Source: Fomes fomentarius (Eukaryota > Basidiomycota > Agaricomycetes > Polyporales > Polyporaceae). Taken from it: a stretch of DNA of 64,000 nucleotides. Below the pieces are notes generated by a model. It did not search any database, was not told the DNA's origin, and saw nothing but the letters and a program-made list of their open reading frames with translations. The position numbers and the translations under genes are program-made. Below, piece by piece: positions 13,301-24,400 of the stretch. The stretch covers positions 893,001 through 957,000 of the forward strand of contig JABYQN010000009.1 in the NCBI GenBank assembly GCA_022606135.1, in the 5' to 3' direction. The stretch's first letter is position 1, and the number at the start of each line of letters is the position of its first letter.

Positions 13301-14492
13301 CGGCAGGCAACCTTCGCCCTCGTTCTAGGCTACTCGTGGATCGATGGAAACTTACATGGCGTCTTTTCAAGTGTCGGGTTTGGTTGGGACGTAACGTGGA
13401 GACGTTGGGTCACGGTCATGATTGGTATGCGTCTGGCAACTCCGCACCTGTCTTCATCTTTGCTAACTTTGGTGATTGCAGGTTCCGCTGCGTCATTCAT
13501 CATTATGATGTTGCCACCCAAGTCTGGGCGCAAGGCTGTCCGCCTCAGTAACGCGTCTACGATCGCCGGGTTGTCGTACCTGTTCTCTCACCTTACTACC
13601 ATCTGGATGCGCTCTGCAGAATCCTTCGAGCCCGTCCGGCAGGAGAAGGGAGACGATATACGGCGAATGTGGCCTCCCGAGCTGCGCGAGAAGGTCGTCG
13701 CTCTTGCTGAGCAAATACAAGACTTACGTGTGAGGACAGTGATGTCGAAGTGGGAGGGAAGTGTTCGGGGAGCATGGGCCTTCGAGGAGTATAACCGTCT
13801 CGTTGAGCTGCAGGACGATATGCTTGCCAACCTGATCCTGGTATGTGTGCTTTTCTGATGACGGCCCTCGGAGAACCGCTGATTGTCCTTGTCGAAGATG
13901 GGTGGTGCACTCTCCAACCTGAATCCGGAGATGAGGAAGGCGACGCTACCTCATACATTCGTCCTCAACCCGCATTTCGTACGTCGTCGTGCAATCCCTG
14001 TGACATGGAAGCTCACCGTCCCCATACAGATCAGTGACGTCATCTCTATGTTCTTCTTGATCTCACAGTCTCTCCGGACGGGCGAGCCGCTGCACCAGGC
14101 ACAGTACAGGAACCTCGTGGATCGGCTCCATTACCACAGTGGCTTCGCATACGCGTCTGACGCTGCCGCAGATCACCCGGCTCACACAAAATCCAAGGCA
14201 GCGCTCCGGCAGGCAGTCGGTAGCTACGATTATATGTTCTATGCAACCGCGGTCGTCGCGGTGCTTCAGATGGCGCATGTGAGTCTTCCCACGTCTTTCC
14301 CTGGCCCCTGTTATATGACCGCTTATCGTTGCCTCCGCCGGACCGTGTCTGTCCATTGCTCACTGTACTGCCTTCTGCATTGCACAGAGTCTGAACGAGC
14401 TCCGCACGGTCGTCGCAGACCTATGTGGGGAGGTCCCGCTGCCTGGGTTCGAGGAGTGGCGTGAAGAGTACGACCGGTCGCACGTCGTATGA
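10315..14492 (+). CDS. Large membrane protein of the ArAE_2/DUF2421 family (putative ER-type 6TM transporter, Bre4-like)
   Basis: The gene has about 14 exons and encodes roughly 1,080 residues. After a cytosolic N-terminus (KLPPWISSNSRSWKSWK) come paired hydrophobic helices: VLLRCWVAAWVCFVIML, then an exon with ALLLSVMLPPNMPVQIFMI and GVALGWAISCAAMKAALAAR, as in the fungal ArAE_2 N-terminal family (PF10337). Two more helices follow at FLAFGCFLFGLIRAY and SVACYIAIALVFITLAF. A long soluble middle (about 11320-12640) precedes a second membrane block (ALIMAQTTLNIYASD, GGTFFGALLGMVCWY, AAFLLVLVFFRINAP, ATFALVLGYSWIDGNL) and a C-terminal soluble DUF2421-type region. Homologs are annotated as aromatic-acid exporter-like or brefeldin-A-sensitivity proteins; substrate and membrane are not proven. 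It ends at TGA 14490-14492. Exon borders in the middle are approximate. Confidence 0.85.
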
Positions 14493-15651
14493 TGGCTGAC
14501 CGTTGACGGAGCCTACAATTTACGCGACAATCTGCTCGCCGTATACGACTCCTACAATACAGCTCTATCGTAAGCAACATACCAATAATGGATTAAACGA
14601 CAAGGACATGGACACGGAGGCTGGTCAGCGACACAATTCCTTAGGGTCTCGTGATGGGGGGCCGGAAAGACAAGTGAAGTGGTCGAGTGGCCGCTCGTTT
14701 CGACGTCCGCGTGAGGCCGGTTCAACCGTTTAAGCCTGTTCCATACGGGGAATGGGATCATCGGGCGGAGCTCCCCGAGAGCTATCAGCTCTCCCTGACA
14801 GCTATCCTAGAAGCCAAGAGACTTGAAGCTTGAAGAGAGAGCCTTCCTCCCGAATTGGATGCATATGGGCATCCGGCTGTGTCGGCGATTTCAAAAGAGG
14901 AGTCCGGGGTGCCTCTTCCGGGTTTTCGATTCAGCGGGTATCTGGGCTCGGAGGTTCGTTGAATCCGGGTGGCGGAGGCAAACGCTGAGGTTAAGACTGG
15001 GCCTAGCTTGAGCTCGATGTCCGGCCCAAAAGCAATCTTGACCTGGGGCAGCGCCAGACCGTCAACTCGAATGTGTAGTACCGTGAAACCGCGAAGAGCG
15101 GATGGAGCCCTTAGATATGGCATGCCGCATCATGAAACCATTGGCGTACCAGTCACCGGTTATGGTGCTAGTTTATGAGAACCAGATGGCCAGCCTTCAG
15201 GTAAGTAAGTAGACCGTAGATAGCGCGGTTTGAATCCTCATGCATGACTGGAAGTATACACGAGAACTATAACTCGTAGTCGTAGCAAAGCTATGCAAAA
15301 CGTTTGTTTAACCTTGACTCGCGTATGTAGAGAAGGGAGAGTTTCATGGCGCTGTCGTGTCTTCATGCACATGAACTTGAAGTTCTGCTCGAAGGTACCA
15401 GTCGCGCACGCCTGATCACTGGGTTATCGCGCCTTCGGAACCTAGCGTCTGCGATATCACAAGAGACTGTCTCGGCACTTGGCATCGCGCAAAAAATGGC
15501 CACTTGTGGATGGTCTTGGTGTGGGGCTGCGGTGATGTTGAGATGTTGAGACATATGGAGTATGTCTCCGTGTGTGAGCCGGAGCTCAATATTAATCCAA
15601 AGGTCTGGCTAGATAAGAACAAACCGCAGGCTGCCGCGCGGTTGCCAGCTT
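14493..15651. other. Intergenic region with unassigned open frames
   Basis: A 7-bp-arm hairpin (GAGAGCTatcAGCTCTC) lies at 14777-14793. An open + frame at about 14692-14833 reads protein-like (PYGEWDHRAELPESYQ, stop TGA at 14831-14833) but has no start or upstream exon I can defend. A 112-codon minus ORF (15123-14785, beginning MPYLRAPSALRGFTVLHI) overlaps it. Neither matches a family I know. Confidence 0.4.
14777..14793. repeat. Short perfect inverted repeat (7-bp arms, 3-nt loop)
   Basis: GAGAGCT and AGCTCTC are separated by ATC about 290 bp past the ArAE_2 stop codon. It could form a hairpin in RNA, but nothing shows a function. Confidence 0.6.
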
Positions 15652-16431
15652 TCAGGCACATGAGTAGCTAGGAACAGGGAAGCGGTAGTTTCGAACTTGG
15701 TTAAGACTGTCAGATAGGTCAACGGCAGCAGCTGTGAGTGAGGACAATGGCGATACGGAAGGACGCACGGAAGCTCGACATGCTATAGTGCCAAGATTTG
15801 TACACGCGTGCGGACATCCACAGGAGGCTGCAGTAGGAGAACCGTGATCTTGGGACTCACAGGGCTCGCAAAATAGATCCGTGCCAGGCGGGATTTGGTG
15901 TCTGGGTCGACGATGCTCACTGTGTGACTGCCGGAGGTTGACAAGAGCCTCTTTTACAATCTTTGGGAGTTTCTTGCCATTTTCTTGCCGTATGTGGGTT
16001 GCAGGAGCCGCTGCCTTGCTGGGCAGATCGCAGCGGGCGCAAGTGTCGTTATCATGCAACGTATACGTTATCGTACGCATCTGCGTCGTTGAGACTTGTA
16101 TTTGATTGTCACCAAGAAGGTTGAGAGGTGCAACCTTAGCTTGGCTAAGGGGGAGCGCGACGGGTTGTGGTGAATGATACCAGGATGATTGGCGTGTATG
16201 GATCATAAAGCACGAGCTTCCGAGCGATAGATGTGCATGCTGTAAGTAGCACGCGTCCTGGCGAGATTGACGAGCGCGTTGAAACACGGACACAAACGAT
16301 CTCGCCCCTTTTGTCTGCGACGACAGGCACGTCTGGAACGTAAGATGAGAGTTCATCGCATTTTGCTATCTTTCACAGACTTGGAGGACATGCTGGTGGT
16401 CTATGTAAAAGGTTGCGCATTCTTGCGACAT
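15652..16431 (-). CDS. Unrecognised small multi-exon protein
   Basis: I infer this gene from three open segments that join in frame across short GT-AG introns. Exon 1 starts at ATG 16429-16431 (MSQECATFYIDHQHVLQV). A 44-nt intron leads to YVPVVADKRGEIVCVRVS..., continuing to LVLYDPYTPIILV. A 46-nt intron leads to APLNLLGDNQIQVSTTQMRT and then HDNDTCARCDLPSKAAAP, with a good GTGAGT donor after LFCEP near 15858. The last exon is uncertain: one choice of acceptor (a CACTATAG about 78 nt on) ends at the TGA 15652-15654. I do not recognise the family. Cysteines in DTCARCD could be a partial metal site, but that is speculation. It is convergent with the ArAE_2 gene and divergent from PTR2, with which it would share the 16.43-16.92 kb promoter region. 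The introns are shorter than most here, which lowers confidence. Confidence 0.4.
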
Positions 16432-16924
16432 CTGGCCACGGCTACCTTGGTGGCGACTATCCATGCGCGGAGCACTGCTTCCTGCTAGAGGCGGCGGCGA
16501 CAACCAACTCGATCGTGATCGGTCATTTTTTGTGTAGCACAAGCCACCACACTCCTCACCCACCGCGCCCTCTTTCCTTCCCCCACAAAAGCTCACAAAA
16601 ACCGGGCGCGGGGGTCAGGACGGCGGCGTGGGGGGCAACTCCACCCGCGCGAGATGGGCGCGACAGTGCGCGGGCAAAGGTCGTGAGAAAAGGCGGGGGA
16701 GGAGGCGCTGAACTGTAGAGGAGGTTCCTGCATCAGATGGCAGGGGACCATATGCTACCATATGGACTTTCTCTCCGCCATGTGCCCCCGTTATATACCA
16801 CAGAAGCCGTTATCATCCCCCAGGCCCTCCCTCCCACTCTTTTCCCAGAGTCCCATCTGTGCCTCGACGCGCTTCTCGCCGTCCACCGTCGTCTCTCTCA
16901 CTTCCCCGAGCAGAAACGCGCACA
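16432..16924. promoter_or_regulatory. Probable bidirectional promoter region between the orphan gene and PTR2
   Basis: A very G/C-rich block lies at about 16595-16720 (GGGCGCGGGGGTCAGG-type sequence). Downstream are two copies of ACCATATG at 16747-16754 and 16757-16764, one helical turn apart. A TATATA box follows at 16792-16797, 128 bp before the PTR2 ATG. The G/C block stands out from the surrounding composition. Confidence 0.5.
16792..16797 (+). promoter_or_regulatory. TATA box of the PTR2 gene
   Basis: TATATA sits 128 bp upstream of the ATG, followed by a C/T-rich stretch (CCCCAGGCCCTCCCTCCCAC) expected at fungal transcription starts. Confidence 0.55.
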
Positions 16925-19207
16925 ATGGCCGGTCTTGACGCAGACAAGGATATCATCGCTGGTCTCGCCGAGGCAAAGCGCCACGAGCTTGAGTTGGAGA
17001 AAAGGGGCATCAGCCCCGTCGAGTCTGCGCACGAGCAGGAGCTCGACGGCATCCACGATGGTCTCGAGTTCCCCACGGAGGAGGAGAAACGGACCCTTCG
17101 TCGCGTCTCCGACAACATTCCATGGAGCGCATACTGTCAGTATCTTCGCCGATCCCACTGCTCATCGTGCGCTGACCCGCTTCGTGACTGCATACAGTAA
17201 TCGCTACATGTGAGCTCGCGGAACGGTTTTCGTACTACGGTTCGACTGTCGTCTTCGTGAGTACACTCGTCCTTCCTCCATCCCATAATCTCCTCCGTCT
17301 CGACATGCACATGTGCACCGTTCCCCAATCTGCGGGTTGAGTTCTTGCTATCATCCACCACGACGGTCACCCCACAAGGGAGCTATCCCATCACATATGT
17401 CGCGTGCGACATGACTTATGCCAAGTCCATGGGAAGCGCCTACATTTTCGTCCTCGATATGCGGCTTGACTGCAGGAAAGAAGTCAGCTTTGATGCTGAC
17501 CAGTGGTTCTACAGACGAATTTCATCCAGCAGCCTCTGCCCCCTGGCTCGAGGACTGGTGCGGATCCTGAACAGGCCGGTGCGCTTGGTATGGGTCAGCG
17601 GGCCGCGACAGGTATCAGCATGTTCAACGTCTTCTGGTGCGTTAGCGTTGCACTTTTGTTCCAAGCTTAGTCAGTGAATGATATCCCTTCTGTCTAGGGT
17701 GTACGTCGTTCCTCTCTTCGCTGCATACATTGCCGACACTCGGTGGGGCCGTTATAAGACAATCTGTGTTGCGGTCGCAATTGCTCTAGTTGGCCACTGC
17801 CTTCTCATCGTCTCCTCGGTTCCCGGTGTCATCGAGCACAGCCAGGGTTCCCTGGCTTGCTTCATCATCGCCATCATCGTCATGGGTGTCGGTACTGGTG
17901 GTTTCAAGGCCACTATCTCGCCACTCGTCGCTGAGCAGTACACCCGCACAAAACTGTTCATTGGCCACACTAAGGCCGGTGAGCGTGTCGTCGTCGACCC
18001 CGTTGTGACAACGCAGAAGATCTACATGTACTTCTACCTATTCATCAACATTGGTGCTCTCGTCGGCCAGATTAGCATGGCTTACTCCGAGAAGGTATGT
18101 TCACTTCTTCCCCGCTGTTTGTCGCGTTGCCAACGATGTGTCGCAGTATGTTGGCTTCTACCTCGCCTACACACTCCCCACCATTATCTTCCTCCTCTGC
18201 CCGTTCATCCTCTACGCTGGTCGCAACATGTACAAGCGCTCTCCTCCTCAGGGATCTGTTCTCTCCACCGCGGTCCGTATCTTGCGTCTAGCCTCGAAGG
18301 GCAGATTCTCTATCAACCCGGTTAAGACTATTAAGAACTTCAATGCGCCTGACTTCTGGGAGTCTGCGAAACCTAGTCACTACAATGCCGAGGATCGCCC
18401 TAGTTGGATGACCTTTGATGACGTCTGGGTCGACGAAGTCAAGCGTGGATTCAAGGCGTGCAGCGTGTTCACTTGGATCCCGATCTGGTGTAAGGACCTA
18501 CCTTATGACTACATGAACGGACAAATACTGACTGGTCTGCAGGGCTCACCTACAACCAGCTCAACAATAACTTGGTCTCGCAAGCTGCCACGATGGTCAC
18601 GAATGGCATCCCGAACGACGTCGTCTCTAACCTCGACCCGATCGCGCTCATCATCTTCATCCCCATCTGCGACGTCTTCATCTACCCCGCGCTCCGCCGG
18701 GCCGGCATCCGTTTCACCCCAATCAAGCGCATCACGCTCGGCTTCTACACCGGCGCGGCGTCGATGGTCTGGTCCGCGGTCGTGCAGCACTACATCTACA
18801 AGAACAACCCGTGCGGGTACCACGTCGCGACGTGCAAGGACGCGGAAGGAAACCCGCTCACCTCGACGCTCAACGTCTGGATCCAGACGCCGTCGTACGT
18901 GCTCATCGCCTTCTCCGAGATCTTTGCGTCCATCACCGGTCTTGAGTACGCGTTCACGAAGGCGCCGAAGAACATGCGCTCCCTCGTCATGTCCGTCTTC
19001 CTCTTCACGTCCGCGGTCTCCGCCGCCCTCGGCCAGGCGTTCGTCGCGCTCTCGGAGGACCCGCTTCTCATCTGGAACTACGCCACTATGGCCGTCCTTG
19101 CGTTCGTCGCTGGCACGATCTTCTGGTTCCAGTACCGCCACGTCGACGCTGTCGAGGACGAGCTCAACGAGATCGCCGAGGGCCAGTACGAGGAGAAGAA
19201 GCACTAA
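16925..19207 (+). CDS. PTR2: Proton-coupled di/tripeptide transporter, POT/PTR2 family
   Basis: About seven exons encode close to 600 residues, the usual fungal PTR2 size. The soluble N-terminus (PTEEEKRTLRRVSDNIPWSA) leads into the family signature CELAERFSYYGSTVVF, with the conserved ExxERF/YYG proton-coupling motif in helix 1. The second PTR signature region is ADTRWGRYKTI followed by GTGGFKATISPLVAEQY. Helices YFYLFINIGALVGQ and FYLAYTLPTIIFLLCPFIL follow, then a large cytosolic loop (SAKPSHYNAEDRPSWMTFDD) between helices 6 and 7. The last exon (18,542-19,207) covers the C-terminal helices, including ASITGLEYAFTKAPKNMRSL, and ends EEKKH. It imports small peptides across the plasma membrane using the proton gradient and is usually induced by peptides or nitrogen limitation. 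No defects are seen. Confidence 0.96.
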
Positions 19208-19698
19208 GCTCTTCTCGACGTGTTCTCCGTGCTGTACCTGCATTCCATCCCCCAGCGCGCCTGCACTTGACTAAGACGCCGCCGCGTCTGTGCCGCAGTT
19301 GCTTATCTCTGCCGGCCGCCTGTCGGTGGCATTGACGATCCCAGATGACCTTCGATGGTTCCCTTCCCATCCCATATCCTCCACGTCCCGCTCGGTTGTC
19401 TGTTGTAGAGTAGTTGTTTATGCTGTCGAGTTATCGGTAGTTGTGTTCGTGCATAGTTAGCTAATGCGCCATAATGAAACGAATGACACCGTCTTCCTCT
19501 CCCTATCAGATGTCGTTCCGGTGTGCGCCCGACCACCGTGTGCATAGTGATATCGCTTATGAAGTCACGGCTGTACGTGCGTACATCGAATAAGCTGGAA
19601 CGTTTCTCATGCCTTCAATTGGGCTTAGAAGCGGATGATTTTCCCTATGGCTGCAAACCAGGTTGCAAGACAGTGCCGCCTCATCCTGCCCCATTGAA
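19208..19698. other. Convergent 3' flanks of PTR2 and SDR-1
   Basis: No gene is seen. T-rich tracts after 19390 (TGTTGTAGAGTAGTTGTTTATG) are consistent with the PTR2 3' UTR. Confidence 0.5.
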
Positions 19699-20938
19699 TC
19701 AATCAAAGTAGGTTCCGCCGCTCACGGCGTACTAGTCAAACCACCAGGTGAGTGACAAATATGTCCAGGCTGCGACCACGCAGACTTACTGATTGGCCTA
19801 AAGTGATCCCAATCCCCCAATGTGACGGTTCGGACTGCAATGAGTACAAATGTCATGGGCGGGTAGGATTGTCTCTGTCCTTACCGGTGATGAATGCAGC
19901 ATCATCCGAGACGAGGAACGCGGCAAGCTTCGCAACGTCCTCCGGCTGGCAGTACCTCCCGAGAAGGTTGTTGAGCTGAAATTCACATCAATGAACCACG
20001 CAACCATGGTATGCTGGAAATCTGCGCTCACTCCACGAGCGGCCCAGGACCCCACGGGCTGCCCTGTTCGCGCGCATGCTTGCTCGTCTGTAGAGCGCAC
20101 TGTGTGAACGAGAGAGAGAGACCGGCGGATGTGAGCTGTATGTACACAACACAACGAAGGGCGACTGACTGAGAGGCGTGTCGACTGCTCCGGGCGCATA
20201 TGCGTTGACGGTGATGCCGTGCTTGCCATATTCCATCGCCGCGCACTGGGTCAAGCCACGGATCGCGAACTTCGTCGCGCAGTAGACAGACTGTTCCGGG
20301 ACCCCTGCAAGTTGACCATGCGTCACAAAGCTTGAGAAGAGCTAGGCTGAGGGGCTCTCACCTTTTTTTCCGGCAACAGAGGCTGCACCGATGATACGTC
20401 CGCCTTTGCCTTGCTCAATCAGGCGTATTGCGGCGTATTTGTACGCGAAGAAGACGCCCTTGAAGTTGACGTCGAGGATCCTCTCCATGAGTTCTGTCGA
20501 AGCTTCCATTACAACGATAGTTATCAGCTCAATGGAAACGGCCCGAGACTCGCCGAGAACGTACTCTCGTGCAGGGGATACACAGCAGCGATGCCCGCGT
20601 TGGCTATCATCTAGACAGGTCCCTGGCTTTGAGTACGGAGGCACACCTACGATATCAACGTTTGCACTTACAGCATAGAGGTCCCCCAGCTCTTGAACGA
20701 CGCTAGTTACAAGTCCCTTCACGTCCTCTTCGACGGACACATCCCCGTACACTGTAACGACTCTGGCTCCAAACTCCTTTCGAGCACTGGCTGCTACCTC
20801 CTCTAACAGGTCCCGGCACTTCAACAGGTCAAACAGCCCCAGATCAAACCCATCCTTGGCAAGCCGGAGAGCAACGGCACGACCTATGCCTTGCGCTGCG
20901 CCAGTGATGATAACGACTCGTCGTGATGAAGAGGCCAT
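19699..20938 (-). CDS. Short-chain dehydrogenase/reductase, acetoin/diacetyl reductase-like (SDR-1)
   Basis: A classical SDR in about eight exons starting at ATG 20936-20938 ([19 protein letters not shown]). Motifs in order are the NAD(P)-binding [15 protein letters not shown], the catalytic serine in [13 protein letters not shown], and the catalytic YxxxK in [26 protein letters not shown] then forms the substrate loop. The last exons read [27 protein letters not shown], then QS, then [10 protein letters not shown] and TGA at 19699-19701. Bacterial and fungal relatives interconvert diacetyl, acetoin and butanediol with NADH, but related SDRs use many other alcohols, so the substrate is open. 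An SDR paralog with the same domain order and similar intron positions is at 49150-50370. The exon near 20040-20080 between the APG loop and the C-terminal part is uncertain. Confidence 0.88.
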
Positions 20939-21486
20939 GTCCGGAAGCTGGGTAGAGTCTTCCCACTGTGCGAAGCAGCAGCTGGTACATATAGAGGCTC
21001 CGCCATTCGGGAACCCTGTTACAAAGCACACATGGAGCGTGTGATCCTGAGGGGCGCAGAAGGGAAGTCCTTATGCCTGTAGATTGCCGTGGACGTTTGA
21101 CGGAGAGTCAGTGGTCTTGGATCCTCGGTGCTACAAGTAGTAAAGGTTCTCACCGCGAAACTGTCTACCAAATCCATTCTGATCGAGTAGGAGTCCTAGA
21201 GTTCGATAGTCAACTGTCGACTGTGAAAGTCCAGATGCGTGAGTGGGGGTAGTTGCAGTAGTAGGGGTAGTTGCAGTAGTAGGGGTAGTTGCAGGAGTGG
21301 GGGTAGTTGCAGGAGTGGGGGTAGTTGCAGGAGTGGGGGTAATAGCAGGAGTGGAGGTAGTTGTACGAGTGGGGGTATCTAGCTCTCTTAAGTTATGACA
21401 ATGAGTAGCGTGTATGGAAGCAATACTAATGTATGTGCGTGTGTCCTTGAGTTCGTAGTAACTGAAATCAAGCGTGGGGTGAAAAT
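20939..21486. other. Region between SDR-1 promoter and ABC transporter 3' end
   Basis: It contains the upstream region of SDR-1 and an 18-bp tandem repeat (described separately). No coding sequence is seen. Confidence 0.5.
21241..21372. repeat. 18-bp minisatellite, about seven copies
   Basis: The unit is approximately GTGGGGGTAGTTGCAGGA. The first two copies have TAG..TAG variants (GTAGGGGTAGTTGCAGTA), the middle copies are nearly identical, and the last two are degenerate (AATAGCAGG, TTGTACGAG). The array begins about 300 bp upstream of the SDR-1 ATG and ends about 115 bp past the ABC stop codon. The plus strand is strongly G-rich with regularly spaced GGGG(G) runs. Confidence 0.95.
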
Positions 21487-24400
21487 CTAGGTAGTGGATG
21501 TAGAACTTGTCTCCGGGGCAGAGACAGCGTCTTCAAGGCCGCTGCCACGTATCTTGATGATGTCTTGCCTGGACAAGTTCGCCTCGTTGCACAAGGAGCG
21601 GAAGATCGAGTCCTCCTTGTCGAATAGGTTCAGCGGCGTATCAAACTCGGCCACCTTGCCAGCATCCATGACGAGTATACGGTCGTAGTAGACTGATGAG
21701 AGGGCGATGCCCTTAGCATCGGAGACATTGTACTATCAGAAACAGAAGACTTGCCGACTGTGTTTAAGCGATGGGCGATGCAGAGCAAGGTAGAAGAGGA
21801 GAACTCGCTTTGAATGGTCCGCTGCACCTTAGCGTCCGTCTCGACATCAACGCTACTCGTTGCTTCATCCTATCATCATCCATGTTCCAGTCAAAAATAG
21901 AAAGACGCCAGTGTGAAGGAGCCTACAAGGACTGTGATACGGCTGTTCTTCACCAGAGCTCGACAGAGGGCAAGCAACTGCTTCTCTCCGGCGCTGTAGT
22001 TCGAGCCTGGAGAAACCATCAGCCCGATGAACAAAGGTGGTAGGTTGATAAAACTCCCCTTCGTCGCTGACTGTGGAGCCTAAGCTGAACTTTGCTTCTA
22101 CGGCGGGATCTAGTGTTCCTTCTCTAGGGACCAGCCAGGCGCGTTTCAAGCAATTGATTATCTCCGCATCTGTTCTAGTATTTTGCGGGTCCCTATTTAT
22201 GTGTACGGTCAGGGAAGTACGCGTTGAACAGCCATGAATTGTGCTCACAAGTTCTCCCTTAACGTGCCTTGGAACAGGACACTGTCTTGGGGCACGAGTG
22301 CCAGTCGACCACGCAGGACGTCCAACCCTATGTCGGCGATGTTCCTGCCGTCTATGGTGATTGTTCCAGATTGAACGTTGACGATCCTGAAAAGGGCCTG
22401 CAAAAGAGAACTCTTCCCAGCGCCCGTCCTGCCAACGATACCGACCTGCAAACAGGAAGCACTCAAGTTCAGCTCTCTCTGTAGCATGCGGCGACGTATA
22501 AAACACACCTTTTCACCAGGTTTGACCTGGAAACTAACGCCCTTCAGCACAGCGGGGAGGCCAGGACGATAGGCTAATTCAACATCCTTGAATTCAATCG
22601 CGCCCGCCTCAGGCCATGACGACGGAGGATCGTTAGGTGTAGTGGCGGCGCCTTCGCTCGGCAATTCGGCGTAGTATAGGACGCGCTCGACCGCATTAAA
22701 GTTCCGCTCGTTTTCTGCATACTGCGCAACGAGCAACGCTATATGCATGGTCAGCGGAGATACCGGCAGTGCCACGCAGTAAGATGACTCACAGAACACC
22801 TGTGTGACTACACAAGAGATACTCTCAGATTCATTGTGCCCGTCAGCGGAAAGAACTGGTACTTACGGCCCAGAGTGTATGTCATCACCACGCCAACCTT
22901 ACTCGGATCGATACTGTGTCTGAAGCCTGCAGCGAAGAGACAGATCCCGAGGATGAGGAGATTTCCGGCGATGTCGAGGCGAATACTCAACCATCGCTGA
23001 ATGACGATGGTCATGTAGTATGCTCTGTTCTCTTGATCAAGTCCTTCTTCTGACTTGGTGATGAAACGAGACTACGAAGGATCAATATGTCACCATGCCT
23101 ATTGGATTACTTCGCGAACGCCACGCACCTGTGCGCGATATGCACGGACGGTGGTCAACCCAGTAAGGCACTCTATGTCATTGAGAGTCAGACTTGCAGA
23201 GTATCGCGTGAGGATTGTAATTCAAGGCGTACCGGAGTAAGATGCATAGAGGAACGAGCGGAGGAGCGAGTCTAAACGCTTCATCTCCACTGAACTGCGG
23301 CGATAGTATATACCCGTGACATAGTAGAGGATGGCCATCGGGATGAAGATGATGCCTAGGTAAGGGAAAGTGTAGAACACCAAAGCGACCGTCCCGAAGA
23401 CCGAACTAACGACCATAAGGAGCTAGATGTGAACATTCAATCTCAGTAATGGAGATAGAGCAACAGGTCCGCAAAGACTGGCCTGAACCACCACCATCGC
23501 CAACTCCGTGTCAAGGGTGTCTTGGTCCTTCGACAGTCGCGACAATATGCGACCTGTGACAAGGGACGCTGATGAGCTATTCTGCCATCGCACATCAAGC
23601 TAGACAAACGAACCCAACGGAGTCGTATCGAAGAATGAGACAGGAGATCGGAGGACGGCCATGAATTCCGCCTTAAAGATACGCAACCCAGCATTCAAGG
23701 CAACAAGACTATGACGCTTTTGTTTCAGCAACCTTTGCCGTGGAAGCGACAAGACCACCGGGCCTCACCTGACCGCGATGGTGAGTAGGAACGCAAAGAG
23801 ACCATTGGCGATACCAAGGGCTGCATATGTTCCCATGTAGTCCGCCTGGCTGAAGCTGTGGATGCTCGAGGACGTCCAGAACCCAAGGAAAAGCGTGTCG
23901 GCAACTATTTGGACGATCAGCATCGCCATCCCTGAACAAATATGCACCAACGATCTTACCTTGGGCGCACTGAAACAATATGGCCAAGAAAAGGATCAAC
24001 AGGAAGATGGATGTGCCTCCAGCATAGTGCAGGTACTTGTAGTACACAGACCACGAAACGGCGCCTGTGACTCGTTCCTCATCCTGCATGAGTGCCTGAG
24101 TAGCTTTCGCGGTGGCATCGGGGGCAACGACGTCGGAATCCTTGGATCCTGTCTCTTGGCCCTCGGAGACTTTGTTATGTTTGTCCAGACTGCCGTATTC
24201 TTCCATCAGGCGCGAGAATGCCATGCCGCTGGCCATAAGATCCTGCATACACCCTCGTCCGTCAGATGTGTCCTGCTCGGTCTGATCGATTTCTCCATAC
24301 CGCGTACGTCCCCTGTTCTACAATCGTGCCCTCGTCCATGACGTAGATGTAGTCGGTCTTGTCTAGGACGTGGAGGGCGTGAGTAACGAGTACGCGAGTC

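Noticed and set aside
14785..15123. A 112-codon minus frame (MPYLRAPSALRGFTVLHI) as a gene.
   Set aside because: Overlaps another protein-like frame on the opposite strand and has no introns or recognisable family; cannot be decided from sequence alone.
18509..19243. A 244-codon minus-strand ORF inside PTR2.
   Set aside because: It is the antisense shadow of the last PTR2 exon, caused by the biased codon usage of that exon, and is highly charged with no domain.
18051..19274. A 407-codon plus-strand ORF rich in Ser/Arg overlapping PTR2.
   Set aside because: It reads the PTR2 last exon in a wrong frame; the true frame gives transmembrane helices and the known stop.
23910..23962. A 28-nt intron in the ABC gene ending at TTGTTCAG.
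   Set aside because: Too short, and it would duplicate residues; the 54-nt choice ending at CAAATAG restores the family sequence [12 protein letters not shown].
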